Assembly: GCA_949745755.1 (NCBI GenBank)
Contig: CATJZL010000094.1
Coordinates: forward strand, 1 to 9,915
DNA: 9,915 nt
Source: UBA2730 sp022793235
Lineage (GTDB): Bacteria; Bacillota_I; Bacilli_A; RF39; UBA660
Direction: 5' to 3'
Of this stretch, positions 1-6,828 are shown in pieces. Position numbers and translations under genes: made by a program. Every line of letters starts with the position of its first letter. The stretch's first letter is position 1. Below the pieces are notes generated by a model. The model saw nothing but the letters and a program-made list of their open reading frames with translations. It did no database searches and had not been told where the DNA came from.

Positions 1-20
1 GAAAAAAGAAACAAAATAAA

Positions 21-63
21 GGAAGCTTCTGCTAAAGCATCGCTTCCGAATTAATATTTTTTT
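21..63 (+). terminator. Probable intrinsic terminator of an upstream off-window gene
   Basis: GGAAGC (21-26) pairs with GCTTCC (42-47). An inner TGC/GCA stem closes a TAAA tetraloop, and a run of seven T follows at 57-63. The 9-nt gap between stem and T run weakens it for the + strand. On the minus strand the same stem is followed at once by T-rich sequence, so it may work in both directions. No gene end is visible in the window to pair with it, so the gene it serves must lie to the left. Confidence 0.5.
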
Positions 64-159
64 CGACTTATTAGATATCACATCATTGACAACTACACAA
101 ATATAAAATACCTAAACTACAAATTTATTCCTAAAAAAAACAGATTAAAGTATTAAACA

Positions 160-187
160 TTAGAAGAACAAAAAACTTTTTTATAAT
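160..187 (+). promoter_or_regulatory. Candidate promoter of the small XRE regulator
   Basis: TTAGAA (160-165), a 16-bp spacer and a perfect TATAAT (182-187) form a sigma-A-like promoter. Transcription would start near 194, leaving a leader of about 95 nt that contains the inverted repeats at 192-248. The -35 box matches consensus at only four of six positions. Confidence 0.45.
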
Positions 188-191
188 GAAA

Positions 192-248
192 AAACAATTG
201 TAGGTCATAAGAATATCTTATTTTTAGGTGTCTTATTTGCAATTGTTT
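192..248. repeat. Nested inverted repeats in the XRE gene leader
   Basis: AAACAATTG (192-200) is exactly inverted as CAATTGTTT (240-248). Inside them, ATAAGA (207-212) is inverted as TCTTAT twice, at 216-221 and 231-236, so two alternative inner stems are possible. The position just after the predicted promoter and before a small DNA-binding regulator fits either an autoregulatory operator or a folded 5' leader. I cannot tell which from the sequence. Confidence 0.5.
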
Positions 249-288
249 ATTTTTATACAATAAAGAAGAAGGAAGGTAATGGTAAAAT

Positions 289-516
289 ATGGTAAAAATT
301 AATATTGAGGAATTATTAAAAAAGAAAGGAAAAACAAAATATTGGCTATGCAAACAAATGAATTTAACATCTAGAAATTTAAATAGAATAATAAGAGGTG
401 AAACAACGGCCATCTCATTTCGATACATCGAAGAATTTTGTGATAATTTAAATTGTACGCCAAATGAATTAATCACAATAGATACAAATATACAAAAAGA
501 ATACCTAAATATCTAA
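289..516 (+). CDS. Small XRE/Cro-CI-type HTH regulator (HTH_26-like)
   Basis: This 75-residue protein is almost entirely one helix-turn-helix domain. An N-terminal helix (IEELLKKKGKTKYWL, residues 6-20) leads into the HTH at about 16-37 (CKQMNLTSRNLNRIIRGET). It ends with the dimer-side segment FRYIEEFCDNLNCTPNELI, typical of stand-alone Cro/CI-type regulators of the HTH_26 class. Such proteins bind short operators, often including their own promoter; the target here is unknown, and the inverted repeats at 192-248 are the obvious candidate. Purines AAGGAAGG (269-276) lie 12 nt before the ATG, a long spacing caused by a 10-bp tandem duplication over the start. No toxin, integrase or phage gene is beside it, so there is no reason to call it a prophage repressor. 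It is transcribed towards the nrd operon and shares a terminator with it. Confidence 0.8.
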   Translation: MVKINIEELLKKKGKTKYWLCKQMNLTSRNLNRIIRGETTAISFRYIEEFCDNLNCTPNELITIDTNIQKEYLNI

Positions 517-532
517 CTAGGTATTTTTATTT
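500..532. terminator. Bidirectional terminator between the XRE gene and dut
   Basis: AATACCTA (500-507) pairs with TAGGTATT (518-525) around a 10-nt loop. On the + strand the stem runs into TTTATTTAT, and on the minus strand into CTTTTTG. The stem contains the last codons and stop region of the XRE gene and abuts the dut stop codon, so one hairpin ends both converging transcripts. Confidence 0.7.
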
Positions 533-982
533 ATCCGTTGTACCAAAACCACCTCTACGAATTCCATGAGCAGAATCTCCATCACATAACAAATAATTTA
601 AAAACACAACTTGTCCAATCACATCACCCTTATGAATAAGAAGAGGCTCACAACTCATATTATAATATTGAAAATAAATATGTCCTTCATTTGACTCATT
701 ATTATAATAGTCTTTATCAATAATACCAATACCATTTGCCATAACAAGTCCCTTTTTAGGACCACTACTACGATTAACAAGAATATAAAATTCATTATCT
801 TGACAATAAGCCTTTAAACCTGTAGGAATTAAAGTAGGCATACATCCTAATTGAAAAGGAGATATCAATACATCCTCTGCCGCTTCTACATCATACCCAG
901 CAGCATATTTTGTTTTCCTCTCAGGTATATGTATACCTTTATCTTTATATTTTTCTATAACCTCAAATCCTCTACTTTGCAT
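527..982 (-). CDS. dut: dUTP diphosphatase (dUTPase)
   Basis: This enzyme hydrolyses dUTP to dUMP and pyrophosphate, keeping uracil out of DNA and supplying dUMP to thymidylate synthase. All five motifs of the trimeric dUTPase family are present in 151 residues: AAGYDVEA (27-34), RSSGPKKG (71-78), GIIDKDYY (86-93, with the catalytic Asp at 89 and the uracil-stacking Tyr at 92), KGDVIGQ (118-124) and the mobile C-terminal arm RRGGFGTT (142-149). The length is normal for the family. The start overlaps the end of nrdG by 11 bp, and a GGAG site lies inside the nrdG 3' end, so translation is probably coupled. As third gene of an nrdD-nrdG-dut operon, it pairs dNTP synthesis with dUTP removal. Gene name and function are secure; oligomeric state is inferred from the family. 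Confidence 0.95.
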   Translation of the reverse strand: MQSRGFEVIEKYKDKGIHIPERKTKYAAGYDVEAAEDVLISPFQLGCMPTLIPTGLKAYCQDNEFYILVNRSSGPKKGLVMANGIGIIDKDYYNNESNEGHIYFQYYNMSCEPLLIHKGDVIGQVVFLNYLLCDGDSAHGIRRGGFGTTDK

Positions 983-1517
983 TTATATATTCTCCTTCCA
1001 TACAAATTTCCACAACCTTTCCCACTTTTAAACTTTTTTGCACATCAATAATTCGTTGATTAGAACTACCCCGAAAATAAAGCCTTGGATCCTTTTTAGA
1101 CTCAATAAAGCGCCCATCTACAAGCACATCAATATAAGAAAGAATTTCTCTTGTCACTTCGCTCTTCTGATACATCTCTTCCATAATCTCCTTATCAAAC
1201 AAATAACCTGTATAACACCAAATATCTTTTTCAGGATACTGAGCTTTAACTTTTCTAAGCAAAGGTAAAAGTCCCTCTTGATTAGTAGGATACAGAGGTT
1301 CTCCTCCCAGTAAAGAAAGTCCTGCAATATAGGAAGATTGAAGATACTCTAAAATAGAAGATTCCTCTTTATCTGTAAAAAGAAAACCATAATCAAAATC
1401 CCAAGCTTCTTCATTAAAGCAATTCTTACAACAATGAGGACAACCGCTTACAAAAAGAGAAACACGTACCCCCCTTCCATTAGCAATATCATATTTTTTT
1501 ATAGATGCATACTTCAT
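972..1517 (-). CDS. nrdG: Anaerobic ribonucleotide reductase activating protein (radical SAM)
   Basis: NrdG uses a [4Fe-4S] cluster and S-adenosylmethionine to create the glycyl radical in NrdD. The radical SAM motif CX3CX2C is C26, C30 and C33 within GCPHCCKNCFN, with an extra Cys at 29. The SAM-binding GGEP motif is at 71-74. The N-terminal ANGRGVRVSLFVSGC stretch matches the NrdG/PflA-activase pattern. The length, 181 residues, is slightly above that of E. coli-type NrdG. The ATG is chosen by AAGAGGT (1524-1530), six nt upstream and overlapping the nrdD stop codon; only 12 bp separate the two genes. The 3' end overlaps dut. Function is well supported by motif and by position directly after nrdD. 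Confidence 0.95.
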   Translation of the reverse strand: MKYASIKKYDIANGRGVRVSLFVSGCPHCCKNCFNEEAWDFDYGFLFTDKEESSILEYLQSSYIAGLSLLGGEPLYPTNQEGLLPLLRKVKAQYPEKDIWCYTGYLFDKEIMEEMYQKSEVTREILSYIDVLVDGRFIESKKDPRLYFRGSSNQRIIDVQKSLKVGKVVEICMEGEYINAK

Positions 1518-1529
1518 AAAATTACCTCT

Positions 1530-3656
1530 TTATAAATGCGTAACTCTAGATTTAATTTCCTTTGTCTTTCCTGTATTCCAAAAATTCTCACCTAAATAAC
1601 CACAAGTACGTCTAATTACATTCATTTTACTCTTATCATTATTCCCACAATTAGGACAAACCCATTCTAAATCATCGTTTACTTTTATTTCACCAATAAA
1701 TCCACATTCATGACAACAATCAGACTTCGTATTGAATTCAGCATATTGAATATTATCATAAATAAATTTAACAACTTCTTCCATTGCCTCTAAATTATGC
1801 TCCATATTAGGAACTTCTACATAAGAAATACAACCACCAGAAGAAATAGTTTGAAACTGAGACTCAAATTTAAATTTAGAAAAAGCATCAATTTTTTCAC
1901 GAACATCTACATGATAACTATTTGTATAATATCCTTTATCTGTAACATTTTTTATAGTACCAAAACGCATCTTATCAATTTTTGCAAAACGATAACATAA
2001 GCTCTCAGCTGGTGTACCATAAAGTGCAAAACCAAGTCCTGATTCTCTTTTCCAAGTATCGCATTTTTCTCTCATATACTTCATAACTTTTAATGCAAAC
2101 TCTTCACCTTTTGGCTCTGTTTGACTCTCCCCAGTCATCAAAATACAGAGTTCATATATACCAATATAACCAAGTGAAATAGTAGAATAATAACTATTTA
2201 ATAACTTATCAATCTTCTCACCCTTCTTAAGACGTGCCACTGCACCATATTGCCAGTGAATTGGAGAAGAATCACTAAGTGTACCAAGTAAAGACTCATG
2301 TCTACACATTAAAGCCTCACGACAAAGTTCTAATCTTTCATCAAATATCTTCCAAAAAGTTTCTTCATTCCCTTCAGCTAAAATACCAATTTGAGGAAGA
2401 TTAATAGATACAACACCCTGATTAAAACGACCCTCAAATCGATAATTTCCATCACTATCTTTATAAGGTGACAAGAAACTACGGCATCCCATAGGACTAA
2501 ATACATTTCCCTCATAGTTTTCTCTCATCTTTTTTGCACTCATATAATCAGGATAAAGCCTTCTACTTGAACACTTCACAGCAAGTTTTGTTAAATAATC
2601 ATACTTTCCACCTTTTAGAGAATTATGCTCATCAAGTACATAAATAAGTTTAGGGAAAACAGGCGTAATAGCAATACCCTTTTCATTTTTAATCCCCTCA
2701 TATCTTTGTTTTAAAACCTCTTCAAAAAACATAGCATTTTCTTCTATATAAGGATCATCTTCCCTTAAATTTAAAAATAAAGTTACAAAAGGAGCTTGAC
2801 CATTTGTAGTCCATAAAGTATTAATTTGATATTGAAGAGTTTGTACTCCAGCTTTAATTTCTTCTTCTAAACGACTATTTACGATTGATTCAAGTATCTC
2901 TTTATCTAGTTTTTTATTGTACTTTTCTTTCATTTTTTTATATATTTTTTCTCTACTAATACGAATATATTTACCAAGATGACTTAAATCAATAGATTGA
3001 CCCCCATATTGATTCGCTGTAACAGAAGCTATAATTTGTGTTGTAATAGTGCAAGCTACCTGAAAACTTTTAGGCTGTTCAATCATTTTTCCATTAATAA
3101 CAAAACCATGTTCAAGCATATCACTAATATGAATTAAACAACAATTAATCATAGGCTGCATAAAATAATCTGCATCATGAAAATGAAAGATTCCTTCTTC
3201 ATGTGCCTTCGTAATTTTCTCAGGAAGTAAAATTCTTTTTGTTAAGTCTTTAGAAACTTCTCCCGCTATATAATCTCTCTGCATCGCTACAACACTAGCA
3301 TTCTTATTAGAATTCTCAGTATTAACTCCATAATTTGTATTTTTAATTAAACTAAGTATAGACTCATCTGTTGTATTTGATTTACGTGCAAGAGCACGGT
3401 TATATCTATAAATAATATAATTTTTAGCAAGAGAAAATTTATTAAGAGACATGAGTTTTTCTTCAATAATATCCTGAATATCTTCAACTAACATTCTCTT
3501 TTTATTTAAACCTTCTATATATTTAATGATATTCTCAATTTGTCTAGAAGTAACTCTCTCCTCTTCTATAACAGTCTCATTCGCTTTACCTATTGCAATA
3601 CGAATTTTATCCCTATCATAGTCAACGCCTTTACCATTTCTTTTTATAACTTTCAT
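1530..3656 (-). CDS. nrdD: Anaerobic (class III) ribonucleoside-triphosphate reductase
   Basis: NrdD reduces ribonucleoside triphosphates to dNTPs using a glycyl radical and works only without oxygen. In its 708 residues, an ATP-cone allosteric domain covers about 1-90 (KRNGKGVDYDRDKI). The glycyl radical barrel follows, with the finger-loop Cys391 in PMGCRSFL. The C-terminus carries a zinc site made by C648/C651 (CHEC) and C667/C670 (CPNC). The radical glycine is Gly686 in RRTCGYLG, 22 residues from the end, as usual for the family. All key residues are intact. The start is set by AGGTGAGG a few nt upstream. It is the first gene of nrdD-nrdG-dut. No NrdR-box pair is visible upstream; instead a Crp/Fnr-type palindrome lies at -41.5 from the predicted transcription start. 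No aerobic nrdAB/nrdEF genes lie in the window. Confidence 0.97.
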   Translation of the reverse strand: MKVIKRNGKGVDYDRDKIRIAIGKANETVIEEERVTSRQIENIIKYIEGLNKKRMLVEDIQDIIEEKLMSLNKFSLAKNYIIYRYNRALARKSNTTDESILSLIKNTNYGVNTENSNKNASVVAMQRDYIAGEVSKDLTKRILLPEKITKAHEEGIFHFHDADYFMQPMINCCLIHISDMLEHGFVINGKMIEQPKSFQVACTITTQIIASVTANQYGGQSIDLSHLGKYIRISREKIYKKMKEKYNKKLDKEILESIVNSRLEEEIKAGVQTLQYQINTLWTTNGQAPFVTLFLNLREDDPYIEENAMFFEEVLKQRYEGIKNEKGIAITPVFPKLIYVLDEHNSLKGGKYDYLTKLAVKCSSRRLYPDYMSAKKMRENYEGNVFSPMGCRSFLSPYKDSDGNYRFEGRFNQGVVSINLPQIGILAEGNEETFWKIFDERLELCREALMCRHESLLGTLSDSSPIHWQYGAVARLKKGEKIDKLLNSYYSTISLGYIGIYELCILMTGESQTEPKGEEFALKVMKYMREKCDTWKRESGLGFALYGTPAESLCYRFAKIDKMRFGTIKNVTDKGYYTNSYHVDVREKIDAFSKFKFESQFQTISSGGCISYVEVPNMEHNLEAMEEVVKFIYDNIQYAEFNTKSDCCHECGFIGEIKVNDDLEWVCPNCGNNDKSKMNVIRRTCGYLGENFWNTGKTKEIKSRVTHL

Positions 3657-3687
3657 AACTACGCCTCACCTTCATCCTATAAATAAA

Positions 3688-3693
3688 ATAATA
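3688..3693 (-). promoter_or_regulatory. Predicted -10 box of the nrdD operon, lacking a good -35
   Basis: Read on the minus strand this is TATTAT (five of six to consensus), placing the transcription start near 3681 and giving a leader of about 25 nt. At the 17-bp spacing the -35 position reads CAGTGT, which is far from TTGACA. A promoter with a good -10 but no -35 is what is expected of one that depends on an activator, here presumably bound at 3715-3730. Confidence 0.55.
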
Positions 3694-3714
3694 TGGGATT
3701 TAGAAAAAAAACAC

Positions 3715-3730
3715 TGTTGCAAATGCAACA
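3715..3730. promoter_or_regulatory. Crp/Fnr-type operator palindrome
   Basis: TGTTGCAAATGCAACA is a perfect palindrome that can be read as TGTTG-N6-CAACA, the same half-site length and spacing as Crp (TGTGA-N6-TCACA). Its centre (3722.5) is at -41.5 from the predicted nrdD start, the classical class II activator position. It also covers the -35 box (3717-3722) of the divergent regulator gene. Binding by the adjacent Crp/Fnr-family protein is inferred from position and geometry. Confidence 0.75.
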
Positions 3731-3745
3731 TTTTACCTTTATAAT
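3717..3745 (+). promoter_or_regulatory. Promoter of the Crp/Fnr-family regulator gene
   Basis: TTGCAA (3717-3722), a 17-bp spacer and perfect TATAAT (3740-3745) give a start near 3752, about 21 nt before the ATG. The -35 box lies inside the palindrome 3715-3730, so a protein bound there should block this promoter. Confidence 0.65.
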
Positions 3746-3772
3746 TTTTATTAGAAAAGGATGTGATTTATT

Positions 3773-4405
3773 ATGCCGGATAATACACCAATCTATAATA
3801 ACATAGAGGAAAAATCTAGAAAAAAAATATTGAACTCTCTACACTCAAGTACACATACTTATAGTCCAACTGAAACAATTGCCTATTCAATAAAGGGAAG
3901 AAATATAATAGGCATTATGGAAGAAGGAAAAGCGAATATCATTCGATTTGACTTTGATGGAATTAGAACGATTATTGAAGAATTAGAACAAAATGATATC
4001 TTTTCAGATATGTTCTTTGATAGTAATGGAAGTGATTTATCTGTGATAGCCACCACAATCTGTAAAGTAACCTTTATTGAATATGATAAAATATTTTTAA
4101 TAAGACAATCGGAAAATTATAATATGTTTGTATCCAATCTATTTAAATGTATTTCAAAAAAATTAGTAAAAAGAAATGAAAGAATTGAATTATTAACAAC
4201 AAGAAGTATACGAAACAAACTTCTAACCTATTTTGAACTTCAAACAAAAAAAAAGAACAGTAAATCCTTCAATCTAGACTGTTCTTATACAGACTTAGCT
4301 GATTACTTAGCAATTGATAGAAGCGCTATGATGAGAGAACTAAAAAATTTAAAAGAAGATAAAATAATTACAGATATTAATAAAAAAATAACCTTGCTTT
4401 ACTAG
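3773..4405 (+). CDS. Crp/Fnr-family transcriptional regulator, divergent from nrdD
   Basis: This 210-residue protein has the Crp/Fnr layout: a cyclic-nucleotide-binding-like beta-barrel (about 20-115), a long dimerisation helix (about 117-145) and a C-terminal winged HTH (about 155-205). The recognition helix DRSAMMREL (182-190) keeps the two Arg that correspond to R180 and R185 of E. coli Crp, but has Ser where Crp and Fnr have a base-reading Glu. Only three scattered Cys (97, 126, 170) are present, so the N-terminal [4Fe-4S] cluster of true Fnr is absent, and the cAMP-binding signature is not evident. The effector is unknown. Its position suggests it activates nrdD-nrdG-dut and represses itself through the palindrome at 3715-3730. 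AAAGG lies about 12 nt before the ATG; an upstream in-frame ATG at 3761 is followed at once by TGA, so 3773 is the start. Confidence 0.88.
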   Translation: MPDNTPIYNNIEEKSRKKILNSLHSSTHTYSPTETIAYSIKGRNIIGIMEEGKANIIRFDFDGIRTIIEELEQNDIFSDMFFDSNGSDLSVIATTICKVTFIEYDKIFLIRQSENYNMFVSNLFKCISKKLVKRNERIELLTTRSIRNKLLTYFELQTKKKNSKSFNLDCSYTDLADYLAIDRSAMMRELKNLKEDKIITDINKKITLLY

Positions 4406-4433
4406 CCTATTTACATTAAACAACAAATCATTT

Positions 4434-4592
4434 ATGATATACATCAAAAAAGAAAGTTTAACTTACACAGAAATATATCAAAATTTCTTAAATAAAATGA
4501 TTGAACATGCTATAAAAAATAACAACAATACAAAAGAAGAATATCAAAGAGAACTACAAAAATCAAAAAGACTTATAAAAATAGATATATAA
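4434..4592 (+). CDS. Possible small protein, 52 residues
   Basis: An ATG ORF beginning MIYIKKESLTYTEIYQNF and ending KSKRLIKIDI fills the gap between the Crp/Fnr gene and the terminator at 4595. It is Lys/Asn/Glu-rich and predicted helical (TEIYQNFLNKMIEHAIK, then KEEYQRELQKSKRLIK), with no signal peptide or membrane segment. In its favour: it occupies nearly all of the gap, runs in the same direction as the regulator with no terminator between, and ends three bases before the shared hairpin region. Against it: no Shine-Dalgarno sequence precedes the ATG, and AT-rich spacers give chance ORFs of this size. I do not recognise the family. Confidence 0.3.
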   Translation: MIYIKKESLTYTEIYQNFLNKMIEHAIKNNNNTKEEYQRELQKSKRLIKIDI

Positions 4593-4594
4593 AC

Positions 4595-4636
4595 AAAAAA
4601 GGATTATTCATCTATAAGACGTAATCCTACTTTTTT
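4595..4636. terminator. Bidirectional terminator between the Crp/Fnr gene and tex
   Basis: GGATTA (4601-4606) pairs with TAATCC (4622-4627) across a 15-nt loop. It is flanked by AAAAAA (4595-4600) and TTTTTT (4631-4636), so both strands end in a U run. The minus-strand U run follows the stem directly, which makes it the stronger direction. The left arm includes the stop codon of tex. The stem is short and the loop large, so efficiency is uncertain. Confidence 0.55.
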
Positions 4637-6751
4637 CTTTTCCAGTGAAATATCCTCTACATAGCAAGTAACAATATCCCCTACACTAAATAATTCTCTT
4701 GGATTTTTAATAAATTCCTTAGATAATTTAGAAATATGTGCCAAACCATCATTTTTTAAACCAATATCAATAAAAATACCAAAATCAACAACATTACGAA
4801 TTGTTCCTTCTAATTTATCCCCAATATGCAAATCTTCAATATGTAAAATATCACTACGAAGAACAGGTTTTGGCATATCACTTCTAGGATCCCTTCCAGG
4901 ATTTTGTAAACTCTTAACAATATCTGTAAGTGTATAAATATCCGTATTTAATTCCTCACATAAAACAGAAAAATCAAGAGTATCAAGCTTAGAAATAAGC
5001 TCATCTGTTCCTATAGAAGCAATAGAAAAACCTATTTTTTCAAATAATTGCAAAGTCACTTCATAACTTTCAGGATGAATAGATGTATTATCAAGAGGAT
5101 TCTCTCCCTCAAGAATACGAATGAATCCTATAGACTGTTCATATACCTTAGGAGTCATTCCTTTAACTTTAGAAACATCTTCACGAGATAAAAATTTACC
5201 ATTTTTTTCTCGTACTGAAAGAATTTCATCAATTACTTTCTTAGTAAGTCCAGAAACATAAGAAAGTAAACTCCGACTAGCTGTATTAATATTAACTCCA
5301 ACCTCATTCACAACCTTAGAAACAACAAATGTCAAAGAATCATCTAACTTTTTAGGAGTAACATCATGCTGATAAAGACCAACACCTATACTTTTTGGAT
5401 CAATTTTAACAAGCTCAGCCAAACTATCTTGAAGTCTTCTTCCAATACTAATAGCACTTCTCTTTTCAACTGTTAAATCAGGAAATTCTGATATAGCTAT
5501 ATCACTGGCAGAATACACACTTGCTCCTGCTTCACTAACGATAATATATTCTACATCTAAATTAGCTTCTTTTATAACACGAGCAATAAAAGACTCGGAT
5601 TCACGAGAGGCAGTACCATTTCCTATAGCAACAATATCAATATGATACTTATCAATAAGCTCTAATACTTTTCTTTTAGAACCTTCATAATCATTATGAG
5701 GTTCTGTAGGATAAATAACAGCAATTTCTAAAGGTTTACCTGTTTTATCAAGCACAGCAAGTTTACATCCTGTACGAAAAGCTGGATCAAGTCCCAAGAC
5801 ATTTTTTTCTTTTATAGGTGGTGTTAAAAGTAATTTTTCTAAATTATTAGAGAAATTAACAATCGAGTCATCTTCTGCTCTTTCTTTCAATTCGCTTCTA
5901 ACTTCTCTTTCTATACTAGGCAAAATCAATCTTTTTAAACTATCAATTATAAATAACTCTACTTTATCTACTACAAAAGAGCTTTTATTTTTAATAATCT
6001 TAGTTTTTAAATATTGAACTATAAAATCAAAATCATAATCTAGATGAACACTAATTACTTTTTCTTTTTCAGCACGATTAATAGCCATAACTCGATAAGG
6101 CTTAATATATTTAATAACATCAGAAAAATCATAATACATTTCATATACTTTATTTTTATCCTCTGCATTTTTCTTTAATTGAGTAACAATTTTTCCATTT
6201 TTAAAAATATAACCTCGTATATATTTACGATAACTTGCATTATCACTGATCCATTCACTAATAATATACCCTGCATGTAACACAGCAAAAGAGGTATCAA
6301 TAACTTTATCATTTAAAAATTTTTTACTAATACTATCAAAATCTCCTGTAGTAGGAAAAGACATAATAATTTTTGCCAAATCTTCAAGACCCATAGCAAT
6401 AGCATCAGTTGCCTTTGTTTTCTTTTTTTCCTTGTAAGGTCTATATAAATCTTCTACATCAACAAGTTTTAAACATCCCATAATAGAGTTTTTTAACTCT
6501 TCCGTAAGTAAACCTTTCTCATCAATTAAACGAATAACATCCTCTTTTCGTTTTAATAAATTCTCCTGATAAGTATAAACATCCTCTATTTTTTTTAATT
6601 GCTCTTCATCTAAAGATCCTGTAGCTTCTTTTCGATATCTAGCAATAAAAGGAATAGTATTCCCTTCACCTAAAAGATTAAGTACCACCTCTACTTGTTT
6701 ATTCTTAATATTTAACTCTTTTGAAATATCACTAACTATTTTACTATTCAT
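4604..6751 (-). CDS. tex: Tex family S1 RNA-binding protein
   Basis: This is a 715-residue Tex protein, a cytoplasmic nucleic-acid-binding factor linked to transcription and RNA metabolism. Domains in order: the helical Tex N-terminal region (about 1-195, with IPFIARYRKEATGSLDEEQL at 33-52), a central helical part, a YqgF/RNase H-like domain (about 316-445, with GLDPAFRTGCKLAV and AIGNGTASRESE), helix-hairpin-helix repeats (about 485-552, NINTASRSLLSYVSGL and DVSKVKGMTPKVYEQ) and a C-terminal S1 domain (about 642-712, GTIRNVVDFGIFIDIG). The length is normal. An in-frame ATG at 6763 directly abuts the GGAGG ribosome site; that site is five nt before the ATG at 6751, so the protein starts MNSKIVSD. 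A weak promoter (TTGGAA at 6820-6825, 17 bp, TAATAC at 6797-6802, minus strand) overlaps the preceding terminator; read-through is the alternative. Confidence 0.95.
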   Translation of the reverse strand: MNSKIVSDISKELNIKNKQVEVVLNLLGEGNTIPFIARYRKEATGSLDEEQLKKIEDVYTYQENLLKRKEDVIRLIDEKGLLTEELKNSIMGCLKLVDVEDLYRPYKEKKKTKATDAIAMGLEDLAKIIMSFPTTGDFDSISKKFLNDKVIDTSFAVLHAGYIISEWISDNASYRKYIRGYIFKNGKIVTQLKKNAEDKNKVYEMYYDFSDVIKYIKPYRVMAINRAEKEKVISVHLDYDFDFIVQYLKTKIIKNKSSFVVDKVELFIIDSLKRLILPSIEREVRSELKERAEDDSIVNFSNNLEKLLLTPPIKEKNVLGLDPAFRTGCKLAVLDKTGKPLEIAVIYPTEPHNDYEGSKRKVLELIDKYHIDIVAIGNGTASRESESFIARVIKEANLDVEYIIVSEAGASVYSASDIAISEFPDLTVEKRSAISIGRRLQDSLAELVKIDPKSIGVGLYQHDVTPKKLDDSLTFVVSKVVNEVGVNINTASRSLLSYVSGLTKKVIDEILSVREKNGKFLSREDVSKVKGMTPKVYEQSIGFIRILEGENPLDNTSIHPESYEVTLQLFEKIGFSIASIGTDELISKLDTLDFSVLCEELNTDIYTLTDIVKSLQNPGRDPRSDMPKPVLRSDILHIEDLHIGDKLEGTIRNVVDFGIFIDIGLKNDGLAHISKLSKEFIKNPRELFSVGDIVTCYVEDISLEKKKVGLRLIDE

Positions 6752-6784
6752 AACATCCTCCATTAAAATTGTAACAAAAGGAAT

Positions 6785-6822
6785 AAAAAAAGAAAAGTAT
6801 TAACTTCTAAAGTATACTTTTC
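6785..6822 (-). terminator. Intrinsic terminator after the exported-protein gene
   Basis: On the minus strand, GAAAAGTAT (6822-6814) and ATACTTTTC (6800-6792) form a perfect 9-bp stem with a 13-nt loop, followed directly by seven T (6791-6785). It lies just after the stop codon at 6829 and before tex, so tex is probably a separate transcript or relies on read-through. Confidence 0.75.
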
Positions 6823-6828
6823 CAACAA

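Noticed and set aside
86..91. Perfect -35 consensus TTGACA
   Set aside because: No acceptable -10 box lies 16-18 bp downstream; TATAAA is only 10 bp away and the 17-bp position reads TACCTA.
153..476. 107-codon minus-strand ORF overlapping the XRE gene
   Set aside because: It is antisense to a recognisable HTH gene, Phe/Ser/Tyr-rich as expected from complementing A-rich coding DNA, and has no family features.
851..2000. Three + strand ORFs (851-1051, 1038-1268, 1797-2000) inside dut, nrdG and nrdD
   Set aside because: They are shadows on the opposite strand of well-supported genes and lack convincing ribosome sites.
3657..3772. NrdR boxes upstream of nrdD
   Set aside because: I looked for paired ACACWATAT-WGTGT-like sequences and saw none; the only clear dyad is the Crp/Fnr-type palindrome.
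6752..6763. Longer start for tex at 6763
   Set aside because: That ATG abuts the GGAGG sequence that correctly serves the ATG at 6751, so it cannot have its own well-placed ribosome site.
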